A stretch of 64,000 nucleotides of DNA from Salinibacterium sp. SWN167 (GCF_015864665.1 NZ_JADYWU010000001.1:1612001-1676000); one strand, 5' to 3'; positions 44,119 to 54,177 are shown, counted from the stretch's first letter. The notes: generated from the letters alone by a model not told the origin. Translations and numbers: made by a program.

Positions 44119-44523
44119 GTGAATCAGCAACAATCAGCTCCCGACGAATGGCCAGGCAAGCGCATTGGACTCCCAGCGGAAGGCCCGCGTTCGATCGGTC
44201 GACTGGGACGCAGGCTTGTTGCCCTTGCTATCGACTGGGGTTTCGCAGTTCTCGTATCGATCGCGTTCTTCGACTACGACGCATTCGCCACTCTTGGCGT
44301 ATTTGTTGCAGCTCAGATTGTTGTGCTGATCACCACAAACGGCAGCTTCGGACATCTGATCACGGGGATGCGCGTCGTTCCCCTTGCTGGGGGCTACCTC
44401 GGTATCTGGCGGCCCATCGTGCGCACTCTGTTGATGGCACTCGTCATTCCCGCCGTCATTTGGGATGCCGACCAACGAGGAATGCACGACCGCATTGCGG
44501 GAACACTGCTCGTTCGACGCTAA
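44119..44523 (+). CDS. RDD family membrane protein
   Basis: 134 residues. RDD signature: RLGRRLVALAIDWGFAVLVS (R and D residues in helix 1), GHLITGMRVV after helix 2 and DRIAGTLLVRR at the end. Three membrane segments. Some RDD proteins exchange Na+/H+, but this single-domain type has no settled role. In mycobacteria an RDD gene also sits next to glnA1. It shares the glnA1 regulatory region on the opposite strand and ends before a strong hairpin. Confidence 0.88.
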   Translation: MNQQQSAPDEWPGKRIGLPAEGPRSIGRLGRRLVALAIDWGFAVLVSIAFFDYDAFATLGVFVAAQIVVLITTNGSFGHLITGMRVVPLAGGYLGIWRPIVRTLLMALVIPAVIWDADQRGMHDRIAGTLLVRR

Positions 44524-44541
44524 TCCGCGGGTGTAACGCAA

Positions 44542-44575
44542 CAGAGTCGACGAGCCAAGTGGCTCGTCGACTCTG
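44542..44575. terminator. Bidirectional terminator after the RDD gene
   Basis: 16-bp perfect stem CAGAGTCGACGAGCCA / TGGCTCGTCGACTCTG with a 2-base nominal loop, between convergent genes. Weak T content. Confidence 0.75.
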
Positions 44576-44600
44576 AAGGTCCAACGATTGTTGCGAATGC

Positions 44601-45317
44601 CTAAGCGCGCTGTGAGCGCTGTGCGCGCGCTTTCATCGGGTCGACGCCCTTGGGAATCGGGAGACCGTTCTTGTCGAGCGACGTCAGCCGGTTGGAGATT
44701 GCGAGGATCTCGGGCTTACGAAGAACGTTCTTCAGGCGGCCAAGCGTCGGCGCGAGTTTGTGCAACGCGACGGAGTCGGCGTCGGGGCCGACATAAATGA
44801 AGTGCACGGGAACGTTGGGCAGGAAGCGATTCATCTTGCGGCGCTCATCTTCCAACATCTTTTGTGTGCGGCTGCGCGGGCCCTCACCGATGAGTGCGAT
44901 GCCGCCCTTGCCGATTGCGCGGTAGACCGCATCTTGCGTCTTAGGGCTAATCGCGACAGGCATTTCGCTCGCGGTCCATCCGCGACGGAGCGAACTCTTG
45001 AGCACGGCGCCGACGGCACCAGGCTGACCGGCGATCTGCGAGTAGGCAGCGCGTTCAGCGCGACGTCCCAAAACGATGAGGAACGCGAGAAGGCCAGCCA
45101 TCACACCGGCGACGATGTAGAGGACAAAGCCGAAAACGTTGTCTCCGGATAGCACGAAAGCGAGGACGAGCCCGATCACGATGGGCAGCAGGAATGCTAG
45201 GAGGAAGAACCAGATTGCGAGGTTGTCGTAGCGCCTCGTCATCTGGAAAACCTGGTACATCTGCTTGATGCGACCGGGTTCTTTTTGAGCCTTCGGAGTC
45301 TTTTCGCTGCGTGCCAT
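44601..45317 (-). CDS. DUF4191 domain-containing membrane protein
   Basis: 238 residues from ATG 45315-45317. The frame is open further upstream, but the family starts with MARSEKTPK-like basic residues. Two membrane helices (AIWFFLLAFLLPIVIGLVLA and VLYIVAGVMAGLLAFLIVLG) are followed by a cytosolic domain (GWTASEMPVAISPKTQDAVY, GGIALIGEG, RKMNRFLPNVPVH). The actinobacterial family has no known function and in mycobacteria sits between lipA and glnA1. Here the upstream neighbour is a pseudokinase gene instead. Confidence 0.88.
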   Translation of the reverse strand: MARSEKTPKAQKEPGRIKQMYQVFQMTRRYDNLAIWFFLLAFLLPIVIGLVLAFVLSGDNVFGFVLYIVAGVMAGLLAFLIVLGRRAERAAYSQIAGQPGAVGAVLKSSLRRGWTASEMPVAISPKTQDAVYRAIGKGGIALIGEGPRSRTQKMLEDERRKMNRFLPNVPVHFIYVGPDADSVALHKLAPTLGRLKNVLRKPEILAISNRLTSLDKNGLPIPKGVDPMKARAQRSQRA

Positions 45318-45494
45318 GCATCTAGGATACGGCCTCTTGCGCTTCTGTGGATTCGCAGTTTTTCGGCTAGGCGCTCGGCAGCATGTCTTGCGCGGTCTCC
45401 AGCGTCTTGTCCTAAGCGAATTTTTGCTGTTGCGCTTCTCCACAACTGGTCGCAGCGTGAGCGGAACTTTGTGCGTGCGACGAAGGATAGAGCT

Positions 45495-46988
45495 GTGAAT
45501 GACGACTCAATAGCTGGCTACCTCAGCATTCGGACGCTCGCCGAATCTTTCTCCTCGCGACTTGTTCTCGCCCGCGCCCACAGCGATGGGGAGCGAGATG
45601 AATCGTCGAGCGTGTACGCGATCAAGCGTTTCTCACCTGACACCCTCGCCCTCAGGACGCTTACTGAGATCGAGTGCTTGGCATTAGCCCAGGGCGATCA
45701 CACCGTCCCTGTGGAAGATGTAGGGGCAGCCCCGGATGGTGTGCCCGCACTCATTACACAGTGGCAGACTGCGAGCACGTTAAGGCGAGTCATGCGTGAA
45801 CGACAAACGCTGCGTCCGGGGGAAGCGATCACGATCCTTGCGCCGTTGGCTACGGCCTTGAACCGAGTGCACCACGCTGGGGTCACGCTCGGCAACGTGA
45901 CGATGGATGCTGTGCACTTCGATAGCGCCGGTGCGCCGTTCTTTGTCGACTTCAGCTCCGCGCGGTTGCACGGGAGCGTTCCGACGCCAGCCGAGCTGTG
46001 CGACTCCGCGTGGTTCCACCAAGATCGCCAGGCATATGCCGTCGTGGCGAGTGGTGTTCTTGCTGCCGTCTCGCTCGAACATAACGTTCGCACACCCCTG
46101 GCGGAGCTTCTGTCCTGGCTTTCCAGCGACACTCATTTCCGCACCACCGACTGGCAGCGCGAATGTGAACGCCGCCTGTTCGCCTTGGGCGCCCCAGAAC
46201 CGGTGCGTTTGGGTGTCATCGAGGCAACGGAAGCACTCAACCCTGCGCAGCTCACACGAAGCAGTGGAGCGCTTGCGGATGCTGCTCTCCTTCAGCCCCG
46301 AACCGAACTCGATTCAGTGCTGGCTCTTCCTCCGTGGCTTCAGGGCCGGTTGGTGGAACTTATGGCTGAAATCAAACACCGCGCAGCAAACGGCATCGTG
46401 GGGCTTCGCGACTGGTGTCGCCCGATCCGAAAGCGCACGTGGGCGCTGGCCTCAGCCGGCGCACTGTGCGTGGTGCTGGCAGTCGTGGTTGCATCTCTGG
46501 AGAACACGGAAACATCGACTGCCGTTGCGTCTACAGGCGGGGAATCTTCGGTGGTGGCGCCCGGGGACGAAAGCGAGCCAATGGGGGCAGCGCCAGACGC
46601 CGTGCGATCGCCAGAAACGGACCCGGAAGCTGCACACCCGGAAGCCACACAGGACACCCTCCTAGCAGACCCAGCCCAGGCTCTTGAATTGTTGTTGACC
46701 ACCCGTAACTTGTGCTTGCGGGATCTGTCAATTGAGTGCCTTGCCGCGGTTGCTCGTGCCGATTCTCCGGCCTTCGCCGCAGATTCTGCTCTGATTACGA
46801 ACGTGCTGAACGGTGCGGAACTCTCCCCGGAGGTGCTCATAACTGCGGAGGATGCCGTTGAGATTCAACGGTTGGGCGATAGCGTGCTCTTCGAATTTTC
46901 TGCTGCAGACGAAAGCAAACCGGCCTCGCTTCTTCTAGTGAAGGGCGAGGCCGGTTGGCGAATCAGAAGCTATACGCTTCCGGAGTGA
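45495..46988 (+). CDS. Membrane-anchored serine/threonine pseudokinase
   Basis: 497 residues from GTG 45495, with AAGGA seven bases upstream. Residues ~1-240 have a kinase-like fold: Lys44 in YAIKRF, a catalytic-loop region HHAGVTLGNVTMDAVHFD and VDFSSARLHG in place of DFG. The catalytic Asp of HxD is replaced (H127-A128-G129), while Asn134 and the DFG Asp remain, so nucleotide binding is possible but phosphotransfer is unlikely. One membrane helix at ~316-336 (WALASAGALCVVLAVVVAS) leads to an acidic linker and an outside domain of about 160 residues (RNLCLRDLSIECLAAVARAD) that recalls a small sensor fold. It is divergent from DUF4191 and converges on sucB. Confidence 0.72.
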   Translation: MNDDSIAGYLSIRTLAESFSSRLVLARAHSDGERDESSSVYAIKRFSPDTLALRTLTEIECLALAQGDHTVPVEDVGAAPDGVPALITQWQTASTLRRVMRERQTLRPGEAITILAPLATALNRVHHAGVTLGNVTMDAVHFDSAGAPFFVDFSSARLHGSVPTPAELCDSAWFHQDRQAYAVVASGVLAAVSLEHNVRTPLAELLSWLSSDTHFRTTDWQRECERRLFALGAPEPVRLGVIEATEALNPAQLTRSSGALADAALLQPRTELDSVLALPPWLQGRLVELMAEIKHRAANGIVGLRDWCRPIRKRTWALASAGALCVVLAVVVASLENTETSTAVASTGGESSVVAPGDESEPMGAAPDAVRSPETDPEAAHPEATQDTLLADPAQALELLLTTRNLCLRDLSIECLAAVARADSPAFAADSALITNVLNGAELSPEVLITAEDAVEIQRLGDSVLFEFSAADESKPASLLLVKGEAGWRIRSYTLPE

Positions 46989-46999
46989 ATTGCGTGTGC

Positions 47000-48559
47000 T
47001 TAGATTCCGAGCTTGTCAGCGAAGTCTCCGCCTTCGAGGCGGTTCTTCACATCAACGAGGAAGCCAGCAGCGTCCGCGCCGTCGACGATGCGGTGATCGT
47101 AGCTGAGCGCAAGGTAGACCATCGAACGGATGCCGATGGAATCACCGTTGGCGTCGCTGATCACCACAGGCTTTTTGGTGACGATTCCGGTTCCGAGAAT
47201 TGCCGATTGGGGCAAGAACACGATTGGAGTGTCAAAGAGAGCGCCACGTGAACCAGTGTTGGTCAGCGTGAACGTTCCGCCCGAGAGCTCATCAGGAGTC
47301 AACTTGTTGTCGCGGGTGCGCTGCGCAAGATCTGCGATCTCGCCAGCAAGTCCTGCAATGTCAAGTGACGCAGCGTCGCGGATAACGGGCGTGAGCAATC
47401 CACGCTCGGTGTCCACGGCGATGCTCATGTTCTCCTGAGCGGGGTAAACGATGGCGTTGTCTTCGATCGTTGCATTGACGATCGGGTGAACGGTCAGCGC
47501 TTCCGCGGCAGCGAGAGCAAAGAACGGCAGGAACGACAGCTTCGTGCCGGTCTTAGCCAGGAACTCGTCCTTTACAGCGTTGCGGTAGTTTGCAACGGCA
47601 GTGACGTCAACTTCAACGACGGATGTCAGTTGAGCAGACGACTGCATCGAGAGCACGGCACGCTCGGCAATAACCTTGCGCAGTCGCGACATCGGAACAG
47701 TGGTTCCGCGCAGAGGCGACACTTCGCGAGCTGCAGGCGCGGGAGCGGATGCTTCCGGTGCAACCTCAGTCGCAGCTTCGCTAGCGGCAAGAACGTCCTG
47801 CTTGCGGATGCGTCCGCCTACACCGGTGCCGGTGAGAGTGCTGACGTCAACGCCGCGCTCGTTCGCAAGTTTGCGTACGAGAGGGGTGAGGTAACCGGCT
47901 TGCGAGTCATCGCTGTCGGTCGCAGTAGGTGCTTCTTCTGCAACAGGTGCTTCTTCTACAGCAGGTGCTTCAACTGCGGCCTGAGCAACCGGCTCAGCTT
48001 CAACTGCAGGAGCAGCTTCAGCTTCGGGCGCGGCTTCAGCGGCAGGGGCGGCTTCAACTGCAGGAGCAGCTTCAGCAACAGGTGTTTCAGTCGGCGCAGC
48101 CGGAGTTTCAGCGGCCGGAGCTGCGGGCTCGGCAGCGGGCGCTTCGGTCGTAGCAGGTGCTTCGGCTACAGCAGCTGCAGGCGCCGCGGCAGCGGGTGCT
48201 GCTTCAGTCGCAGGGGCTTCAGCAGCAGGAGCGGCCGGCTCTTCCGCAGGAGTTTCTGCTGCAGCGGGAGCCGCTTCAGCAGGTGCTTCCTCAGCGGCGG
48301 GAGCAGCATCTGCGCCACCCGATCCGTCGCCGATTTTTACCAGCGCGGTGCCAACTTCAACTGTTTCGTCTTCGGCAACCAAGATCTCTTCGATGACACC
48401 GGCGACGGGAGAAGGAATCTCCGTGTCGACCTTGTCCGTGGAGACCTCGAGCAGGGGCTCGTCAACCTCTACACGCTCGCCGACTTGCTTCAGCCAGCGG
48501 GTCACCGTGCCCTCGGTGACACTCTCGCCGAGTGCCGGAAGGTTAACGGATTCGCTCAT
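47000..48559 (-). CDS. sucB: 2-oxo acid dehydrogenase E2, dihydrolipoamide succinyl/acetyltransferase
   Basis: 519 residues. A single N-terminal lipoyl domain (lipoyl Lys in [10 protein letters not shown]), then an unusually long linker of about 130 residues rich in Ala, Pro and Glu, a peripheral-subunit-binding domain ([20 protein letters not shown]) and the acyltransferase core ending in [16 protein letters not shown] (HxxxDG). It transfers succinyl or acetyl to CoA. With a separate AceE and no second E2 in view it may serve both complexes, as in mycobacteria and corynebacteria. lpd lies directly upstream in the same direction. Confidence 0.93.
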   Translation of the reverse strand: MSESVNLPALGESVTEGTVTRWLKQVGERVEVDEPLLEVSTDKVDTEIPSPVAGVIEEILVAEDETVEVGTALVKIGDGSGGADAAPAAEEAPAEAAPAAAETPAEEPAAPAAEAPATEAAPAAAAPAAAVAEAPATTEAPAAEPAAPAAETPAAPTETPVAEAAPAVEAAPAAEAAPEAEAAPAVEAEPVAQAAVEAPAVEEAPVAEEAPTATDSDDSQAGYLTPLVRKLANERGVDVSTLTGTGVGGRIRKQDVLAASEAATEVAPEASAPAPAAREVSPLRGTTVPMSRLRKVIAERAVLSMQSSAQLTSVVEVDVTAVANYRNAVKDEFLAKTGTKLSFLPFFALAAAEALTVHPIVNATIEDNAIVYPAQENMSIAVDTERGLLTPVIRDAASLDIAGLAGEIADLAQRTRDNKLTPDELSGGTFTLTNTGSRGALFDTPIVFLPQSAILGTGIVTKKPVVISDANGDSIGIRSMVYLALSYDHRIVDGADAAGFLVDVKNRLEGGDFADKLGI

Positions 48560-48618
48560 CAGTACTGCTCCTTTGTGATGCTTGTCATCAATAGCTTAGT
48601 TCCGTGGTTAGGCGGAGC

Positions 48619-49992
48619 CTAGACCGCGTGCAGCGGCTTGCCGGCCAAAGCGAGGAATGCCTCGCCGAGAGCCTCGTTTTGGGTGGGGTGTGCGTGAAGC
48701 AACGGGGTGATGTCTTCGGGGTGTGCTTCCCAGTTGACGATCAGTTGTGCTTCACCGATCAGTTCGCCAACGCGAGCTCCGATCATGTGAACTCCGATGA
48801 CTGGACCGTCGACTACGCGAACAACCTTGATGGAACCAGCAGTGCCGATGATGGCGCTCTTGCCGTTTCCGCTGAGGTTGTAGTCGTAGGCCTTGACGTT
48901 GTCAGCACCGTGGGCTTCGATCGCCTTAGCTTCGCTGAGGCCGATGGACGCTACCTCGGGGTCGCTGTAGGTGACCTTCGGAATGTGGAGGTCATCGATC
49001 ACGATGGGCTTCAGGCCAGCGATTTCTTCGACAACGAAGATTCCCTGCTGGAATCCACGGTGAGCGAGCTGGAGGCCGGGAACGATGTCTCCGACGGCGT
49101 AGACGCCAGGAACGTTGGTGGCGAGGCGCTCGTTCGTGAGAACGAAGCCGCGGTCCATCTCAACGCCGACTTCTTCGAAGCCGAGTCCAGCGGTCGACGG
49201 GCCACGGCCGACTGCAACGAGCAGAAGCTCCGCTTCGACTGTCTCGCCGTTTTCCAAAGTAACGACGACGCCGTCGTCGTTCTGCTCGACGCTCTTGAAG
49301 CGAACGCCGGTGTGGAAGTTGATGCCACGACGGCGGAATGCTCGTTCGAACTGCTTGCTGACCGACTCGTCTTCCATGGGAACGAGGTGGGGGAGACCTT
49401 CAATAATGGTGACGTCGGCTCCCCAGCTCTTCCAGACGCTCGAGAATTCGACGCCGATGACGCCGCCACCGAGCACGGCGACCTTCTTCGGAACGAAGTC
49501 GAGTTCGAGTGCCTGCTCGGAGGTGATGACGCGGCCACCGATTTCGAGTCCCGGAAGCGAGCGAGAGTAGGAGCCAGTCGCCAAAATGACGTTCTTGCCT
49601 ACTACGGTGTCTTCGCCGACCTGAACGGTGTTGGGCGCGACGAGCTTGCCTTCGCCCTCGATGACGGTGATACCGCGCATCTTGATGAGGCCCTGCAGCC
49701 CCTTGTATTTGCTCGCGACGATGTCTTGGCGGTATTTGGTTACCGCAGAGATGTCAATGCCGTCGAGCGTGGCGGTAACGCCATATTTCGCTGCTTCGCG
49801 CGTCACGTCAGCGACTTCTGCGGAGTGCAAGAGTGCCTTGGTCGGGATGCAGCCCACGTGCAGGCAAGTGCCACCGAGCTTGTTCTTTTCGATCAAGCCA
49901 ACGGTCATCCCTAGTTCGGCGGCGCGCAACGCAGCTGCGTAACCACCGCTTCCTCCACCAAGAACGACAAGGTCAAAATTGTGCTCAGCCAA
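48619..49992 (-). CDS. lpd: Dihydrolipoyl dehydrogenase (E3)
   Basis: 457 residues. FAD-binding LVVLGGGSGGYAAALRAAEL, redox Cys pair in GGTCLHVGCIPTKALL, NAD-binding VAVLGGGVIGVEFSSVW, and the C-terminal His-Glu pair in LHAHPTQNEALGEA. It reoxidises lipoamide of the E2 encoded 59 bp downstream (sucB). Full length. Confidence 0.96.
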   Translation of the reverse strand: MAEHNFDLVVLGGGSGGYAAALRAAELGMTVGLIEKNKLGGTCLHVGCIPTKALLHSAEVADVTREAAKYGVTATLDGIDISAVTKYRQDIVASKYKGLQGLIKMRGITVIEGEGKLVAPNTVQVGEDTVVGKNVILATGSYSRSLPGLEIGGRVITSEQALELDFVPKKVAVLGGGVIGVEFSSVWKSWGADVTIIEGLPHLVPMEDESVSKQFERAFRRRGINFHTGVRFKSVEQNDDGVVVTLENGETVEAELLLVAVGRGPSTAGLGFEEVGVEMDRGFVLTNERLATNVPGVYAVGDIVPGLQLAHRGFQQGIFVVEEIAGLKPIVIDDLHIPKVTYSDPEVASIGLSEAKAIEAHGADNVKAYDYNLSGNGKSAIIGTAGSIKVVRVVDGPVIGVHMIGARVGELIGEAQLIVNWEAHPEDITPLLHAHPTQNEALGEAFLALAGKPLHAV

Positions 49993-50091
49993 TACAGCAG
50001 CTCCTCTGTAAGGAAATTATTCGTCGGCACGCACGATGTGTAGTCAGTGCGACCGGATGGTGCGGAAAGATCCCGCGTTTAAAAAACCTTA

Positions 50092-51609
50092 CTACGGACG
50101 AGAAAATTCCTCGGCCAGTTCAATGAGTGTTCGAACACCGATTCCGGTTGCACCCTTGCCGACGTAACCCCAGCCTCCGCCGCGGTTGTCTGATGGGCCC
50201 GCAATATCAATATGGGCCCAGGGGATGGTTTCGGTGCTGTTGGGGCGTTTGCCGACGAAGTCCTTGAGGAACGCGGCGGCGATAAGCATGCCTCCAGCGG
50301 TGTTTCCCGGCTTGATATTGGCGATGTCGGCAATATCGGAGGCGAGCAGCGGGCGGAGCTCAGGACTGATGGGCATCGCCCAGAAAGGCTCGCCAACACG
50401 GTCGGCGACTGCAACCACTTGATTGACGAGTTCCTTATCGCCCATAGTGCCGGCGTAGCGGTTGCCGAGGGCAACAACGGCGGCACCGGTCAGTGTCGCG
50501 ATGTCTACGATGGCGTCGGGGTTTTCTTCGCTGGCGGCGACCAAACCGTCCGCCATGACGAGTCGTCCCTCAGCATCCGTATTCAGTACCTCAACTGTCT
50601 TGCCGCCGCGGATCGTCAATACGTCATTCGGGCGAATTGCGCTGCCAGAAGGCATGTTCTCGGCGAGGCAGAGCCACGCGGTCAATCGCACGTTTGTGCC
50701 GAGCTTGGCACATGCCTCGACAACCGCCATCACGGTGGCTGCTCCGCTCATGTCGAACTTCATGCCGATCATGCCGAGTCCCGGCTTGAGGGAGAGCCCG
50801 CCCGAATCGAAAGTGATTCCCTTGCCGACGAGCGCCAAGTGCTTCGCGGCGTTAGAAGGGGTGTAACTGATCTTGACGAGGCGCGGACCGCGAGTGGAGC
50901 CTTGGCCGACACCGAGGATGCCGCCGAAGCCGCCCTCTTCGAGTTCCTTTTCCGCGTAAACCTCGACCTCAACGTTGTCGAGCGATGCGAGCTCGGTCGC
51001 GCGGTCGGCGAAGGTAGCGGGATAGAGCTCTTTCGGTGCCTCATTAACCATGTCACGCGTCACGTGGGTGGCGTAGGCGATCACGTTTGCTCGCTCGATC
51101 AGCGCCGCATCGTCGATTGGGCTAACTATGGTGATATCGCTTGCGAGTTTTTTGCTGGCGTCGGGAGCAGTAGAGCGGTAGGCGTCGTACGAGTAGGCGC
51201 CAATAGCTGCGCCTTCGAGAACCGCGAGCGTTTCGTCGCTCGACTCGGCTCCGAGGGAAAGAGTGATGTGCGGCGCACCGCGCAGTTGGCGAGCGGCAGA
51301 ACCGGCGGCATAGCGCAACGATTCGGCCGTCGGGATAGCGTCCCCGAGGCCGATGAAGGCGACTGCGGGAGCAGCGATTCCGATCGCAGGAATGCGGTGA
51401 AGTTCGTCAGCCGCTCCAGTCGCGCCAATGAGACTCAGTGCTTGCTCGAAGGTTGCAAGTTGCGACGACGTGTCCACGAGCTTCGGCCCGGTGTCGGTTT
51501 TCACCACCCCGATAACGAGAACATCGGATTCAACTTCGGAGGCGGGCGCGGTGGACAAGTGCAACGTAGCAACGGTCATGTCCTCATGATAACCAGCATC
51601 CGCCTTCAT
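50092..51609 (-). CDS. pepA: Leucyl aminopeptidase (M17)
   Basis: 505 residues in the longest form. Two-metal M17 peptidase: GKGITFDSGGLSLKP (Lys, Asp), MKFDMSGAATVM (Asp) and NTDAEGRLVMADG (Asp, Glu, Arg). It releases N-terminal residues from peptides in the cytosol, which fits peptide import by the ABC operon, though the two are unlinked. The start is uncertain: ATG 51607-51609 gives MKADAGYHEDMTV; ATG 51577-51579 gives MTVATLHL, closer to homologues but with GAGGA placed too near. Divergent from PAC2. Confidence 0.94.
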   Translation of the reverse strand: MKADAGYHEDMTVATLHLSTAPASEVESDVLVIGVVKTDTGPKLVDTSSQLATFEQALSLIGATGAADELHRIPAIGIAAPAVAFIGLGDAIPTAESLRYAAGSAARQLRGAPHITLSLGAESSDETLAVLEGAAIGAYSYDAYRSTAPDASKKLASDITIVSPIDDAALIERANVIAYATHVTRDMVNEAPKELYPATFADRATELASLDNVEVEVYAEKELEEGGFGGILGVGQGSTRGPRLVKISYTPSNAAKHLALVGKGITFDSGGLSLKPGLGMIGMKFDMSGAATVMAVVEACAKLGTNVRLTAWLCLAENMPSGSAIRPNDVLTIRGGKTVEVLNTDAEGRLVMADGLVAASEENPDAIVDIATLTGAAVVALGNRYAGTMGDKELVNQVVAVADRVGEPFWAMPISPELRPLLASDIADIANIKPGNTAGGMLIAAAFLKDFVGKRPNSTETIPWAHIDIAGPSDNRGGGWGYVGKGATGIGVRTLIELAEEFSRP

Positions 51610-51680
51610 GTTCGCTAGGAGCTTGACGCTGTGGAGCCGAAACAGGGGGATGCCTCCGCGGCCGCGATTAGAGTGGAGTC

Positions 51681-52616
51681 ATGCGAGATCCAGCCGGCCT
51701 ATATGACATCGCCACCGATGTTGCTGGGGTACCGCGCGGTCTCCCTCTTGTAGCGGGACTCACGGGCTTTGCGGATGCCGGTGGTGCCGTCAGTCAAGTA
51801 AGCCAGTATCTGCTCGACACCCTTGAGCGCACCGTTGTTGCGTCCTTCGACAATGACGCTCTCTTGGATTACCGAGCACGTCGCCCCATGATCTATTTCG
51901 ATCAGGACCATTTGAGCGACTACCGTCCAGCCAAGCTTGAACTCTATTTGGCCAAGGATGAGTTGGGGCAACCCTTCTTGCTTCTCACCGGTTACGAACC
52001 TGACTTCCAGTGGGAGCGCTTCTCGGCAGCAGTGTTGAGACTCATTTCGAAGCTTGAGGTCAAGTCGACGACGTGGCTCAGTTCCATCCCGATGCCGGTG
52101 CCGCACACTCGCAGCATCGGAGTGACCGTGAGCGGCAATCGATCGGAACTTATCGACTCGCTCTCCGTCTGGAAGCCACACACCCAAGTGCCTGCCAACG
52201 CAATGCACGTCATCGAGTACCGCTTGCAGGAGCTCGAGCATCCTGTTGCTGGTTTCGTCCTCCTGATTCCGCATTACCTAGCTGATACTGAATGGCCCAC
52301 TGCTGCTGTCACGGCACTCGAGAGTGTGAGCGCTGCAACCGGGCTTATTTTCCCCACCGACCGTCTTCGCGAAGAAGGTCGGGAATTCGTCGCGAAGATT
52401 GATGGTCAAGTTGACAGCAATCAAGAGCTCGCTCGCCTCGTAGGAACGTTGGAAGAGCGGCACGACAACTACATGGAAGAAAACCCCATGCGGTCGCCGT
52501 TGACCGATGAAGCCGGCGAATTGCCCTCGGCAGACGAAATTGCCGCGGAGTTGCAGAAGTTCCTCGCTATCAAGCGAGCTGGAGATGCCGACGGCACCTC
52601 TGAACTTCCTTTGTAA
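51681..52616 (+). CDS. PAC2 family protein
   Basis: 311 residues. PAC2 fold with VAGLTGFADAGGAVSQ at the start and VTVSGNRSELIDS in the middle; the C-terminal part is helical and acidic. The family includes archaeal and eukaryotic proteasome assembly chaperones, but actinobacterial members are widespread also where no proteasome occurs, so the role is open. ATG 51681 follows GGAG. A 213-bp gap separates it from sigA. Confidence 0.88.
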   Translation: MRDPAGLYDIATDVAGVPRGLPLVAGLTGFADAGGAVSQVSQYLLDTLERTVVASFDNDALLDYRARRPMIYFDQDHLSDYRPAKLELYLAKDELGQPFLLLTGYEPDFQWERFSAAVLRLISKLEVKSTTWLSSIPMPVPHTRSIGVTVSGNRSELIDSLSVWKPHTQVPANAMHVIEYRLQELEHPVAGFVLLIPHYLADTEWPTAAVTALESVSAATGLIFPTDRLREEGREFVAKIDGQVDSNQELARLVGTLEERHDNYMEENPMRSPLTDEAGELPSADEIAAELQKFLAIKRAGDADGTSELPL

Positions 52617-52829
52617 TAGTCGCGGTTCTGCAACAACAGTGCGTCTCAGTGCGATCCTCACGCCCAGTGCTGTGGTCGTTCGCCCTCATGGTGCGAAGCA
52701 GGAGAAAAGCGTGGCATAATAGGAGTAAGACCCGGTCTTGTTTCTAGATCTGTTTCGCCATGCGGTGAGATGGGCCAGAGACTTGACATGGGTCTTAGTA
52801 CTGCCCGAAAACCTCAGAAAGGTGTTCAG

Positions 52830-54170
52830 ATGGCGACCCGAACGAAGGCTGCAGAGTCCACACCCGCAGCAAAGAAGGCTCCTGCTAAAGCAGCAGCAAA
52901 GGCTGGCACGCGCAGTAAAGCTGCCGCTGCAGTCGAAGAAATAGCGACTGACGCCGAAGGCGCCGAGAGCACTCCAGCCAAGGCAACGACCAGGAAGGCT
53001 GCGACGACGAAGTCGACTGCCGCTGCGTCAACTGCCAAGAAGCCGGCAGCAAAAAAGCCAGCGACTAGGACCAAGAAGGCCGCTGCAGCAGCAGCCGCCG
53101 AGATCGTTGAGGCAGACGGCGAAGAGTCAAAAGCCGAAGACGAGCAAGAAGAAAAGTCAACGAGCAAAGATGAAGCATTGCCCACGGGCGCGCTCGTGCT
53201 TTCGCTTGTTGATGATGAAGACGAAGTTCCTGTCTATTCAGCAGCCATCACCGGCGCTACAGCTGACCCGGTCAAGGACTACTTGAAGCAAATCGGTAAG
53301 GTCGCGCTGCTTAACGCTGCTCAAGAAGTTGAGCTTGCAATGCGTATTGAGGCTGGCCTGTTTGCTGAAGACAAGCTTTCCCAGATGGCCCCCGGCGAAG
53401 TGCGCTCGACGCTCGGTCGTGAACTTCAGTGGGTAGCAAAAGATGGTCAGCGCGCCAAGAGCCACTTGCTCGGCGCCAACCTCCGCCTTGTTGTATCGCT
53501 TGCGAAGCGCTACACCGGTCGCGGCATGCAATTCCTTGACCTCATTCAAGAGGGCAACCTGGGCCTGATCCGTGCAGTCGAGAAGTTCGACTACACCAAG
53601 GGCTTCAAGTTCTCTACCTACGCAACGTGGTGGATCCGTCAGGCCATCACCCGCGCAATGGCCGACCAAGCTCGCACGATTCGTATTCCTGTTCACATGG
53701 TTGAAGTCATCAACAAGCTCGCTCGTGTACAGCGCCAGATGCTTCAGGACCTCGGCCGTGAGCCCACACCTGAAGAGCTGTCCCGCGAACTCGACATGAC
53801 GCCAGAAAAGGTTGTCGAGGTTCAGAAGTACGGTCGCGAACCTATTTCACTGCACACACCGCTTGGTGAAGACGGCGACAGCGAATTCGGTGATCTCATC
53901 GAAGACACCGAAGCAGTCGTACCAGCGGATGCTGTGGGCTTTACCATGCTGCAGAAGCAGCTTGAGAGCCTCCTCGATTCCCTTTCGGAGCGCGAAGCCG
54001 GAGTAATCCGCATGCGCTTCGGTCTCGGCGACGGAATGCCGAAAACTCTCGACCAGATCGGTGACACGTTCGGCGTAACTCGCGAGCGCATCCGTCAGAT
54101 CGAGTCCAAGACGATGGCGAAATTGCGCCACCCGTCACGCTCGCAGTCACTACGCGACTACCTCGAATAG
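52830..54170 (+). CDS. sigA: Primary RNA polymerase sigma factor
   Basis: 446 residues from ATG 52830, with AAAGGTG upstream. The first ~115 residues are rich in Lys and Ala ([20 protein letters not shown]) then acidic, as in actinobacterial HrdB/SigA. Region 1.2 [16 protein letters not shown], region 2 [20 protein letters not shown] and [20 protein letters not shown], region 3 [15 protein letters not shown], and region 4 [17 protein letters not shown] with [14 protein letters not shown] are complete. It directs RNA polymerase to housekeeping promoters. The CofE-like gene starts 7 bp after its stop, so the two are co-transcribed. Confidence 0.96.
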   Translation: MATRTKAAESTPAAKKAPAKAAAKAGTRSKAAAAVEEIATDAEGAESTPAKATTRKAATTKSTAAASTAKKPAAKKPATRTKKAAAAAAAEIVEADGEESKAEDEQEEKSTSKDEALPTGALVLSLVDDEDEVPVYSAAITGATADPVKDYLKQIGKVALLNAAQEVELAMRIEAGLFAEDKLSQMAPGEVRSTLGRELQWVAKDGQRAKSHLLGANLRLVVSLAKRYTGRGMQFLDLIQEGNLGLIRAVEKFDYTKGFKFSTYATWWIRQAITRAMADQARTIRIPVHMVEVINKLARVQRQMLQDLGREPTPEELSRELDMTPEKVVEVQKYGREPISLHTPLGEDGDSEFGDLIEDTEAVVPADAVGFTMLQKQLESLLDSLSEREAGVIRMRFGLGDGMPKTLDQIGDTFGVTRERIRQIESKTMAKLRHPSRSQSLRDYLE

Positions 54171-54177
54171 GCCAATA

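Noticed and set aside
47486-48622. Cys/Ser/Arg-rich open frame opposite sucB
   Set aside because: It is the complement of the Ala/Pro/Glu linker; its composition comes from that repeat-like coding sequence.
48604-49914. 436-codon open frame opposite lpd
   Set aside because: Antisense shadow of lpd, which carries intact redox and nucleotide motifs.
50212-51618. 468-codon open frame opposite pepA
   Set aside because: Complement of a well-conserved gene; no domain recognised, and Arg/Gly/Cys-rich composition typical of antisense frames.
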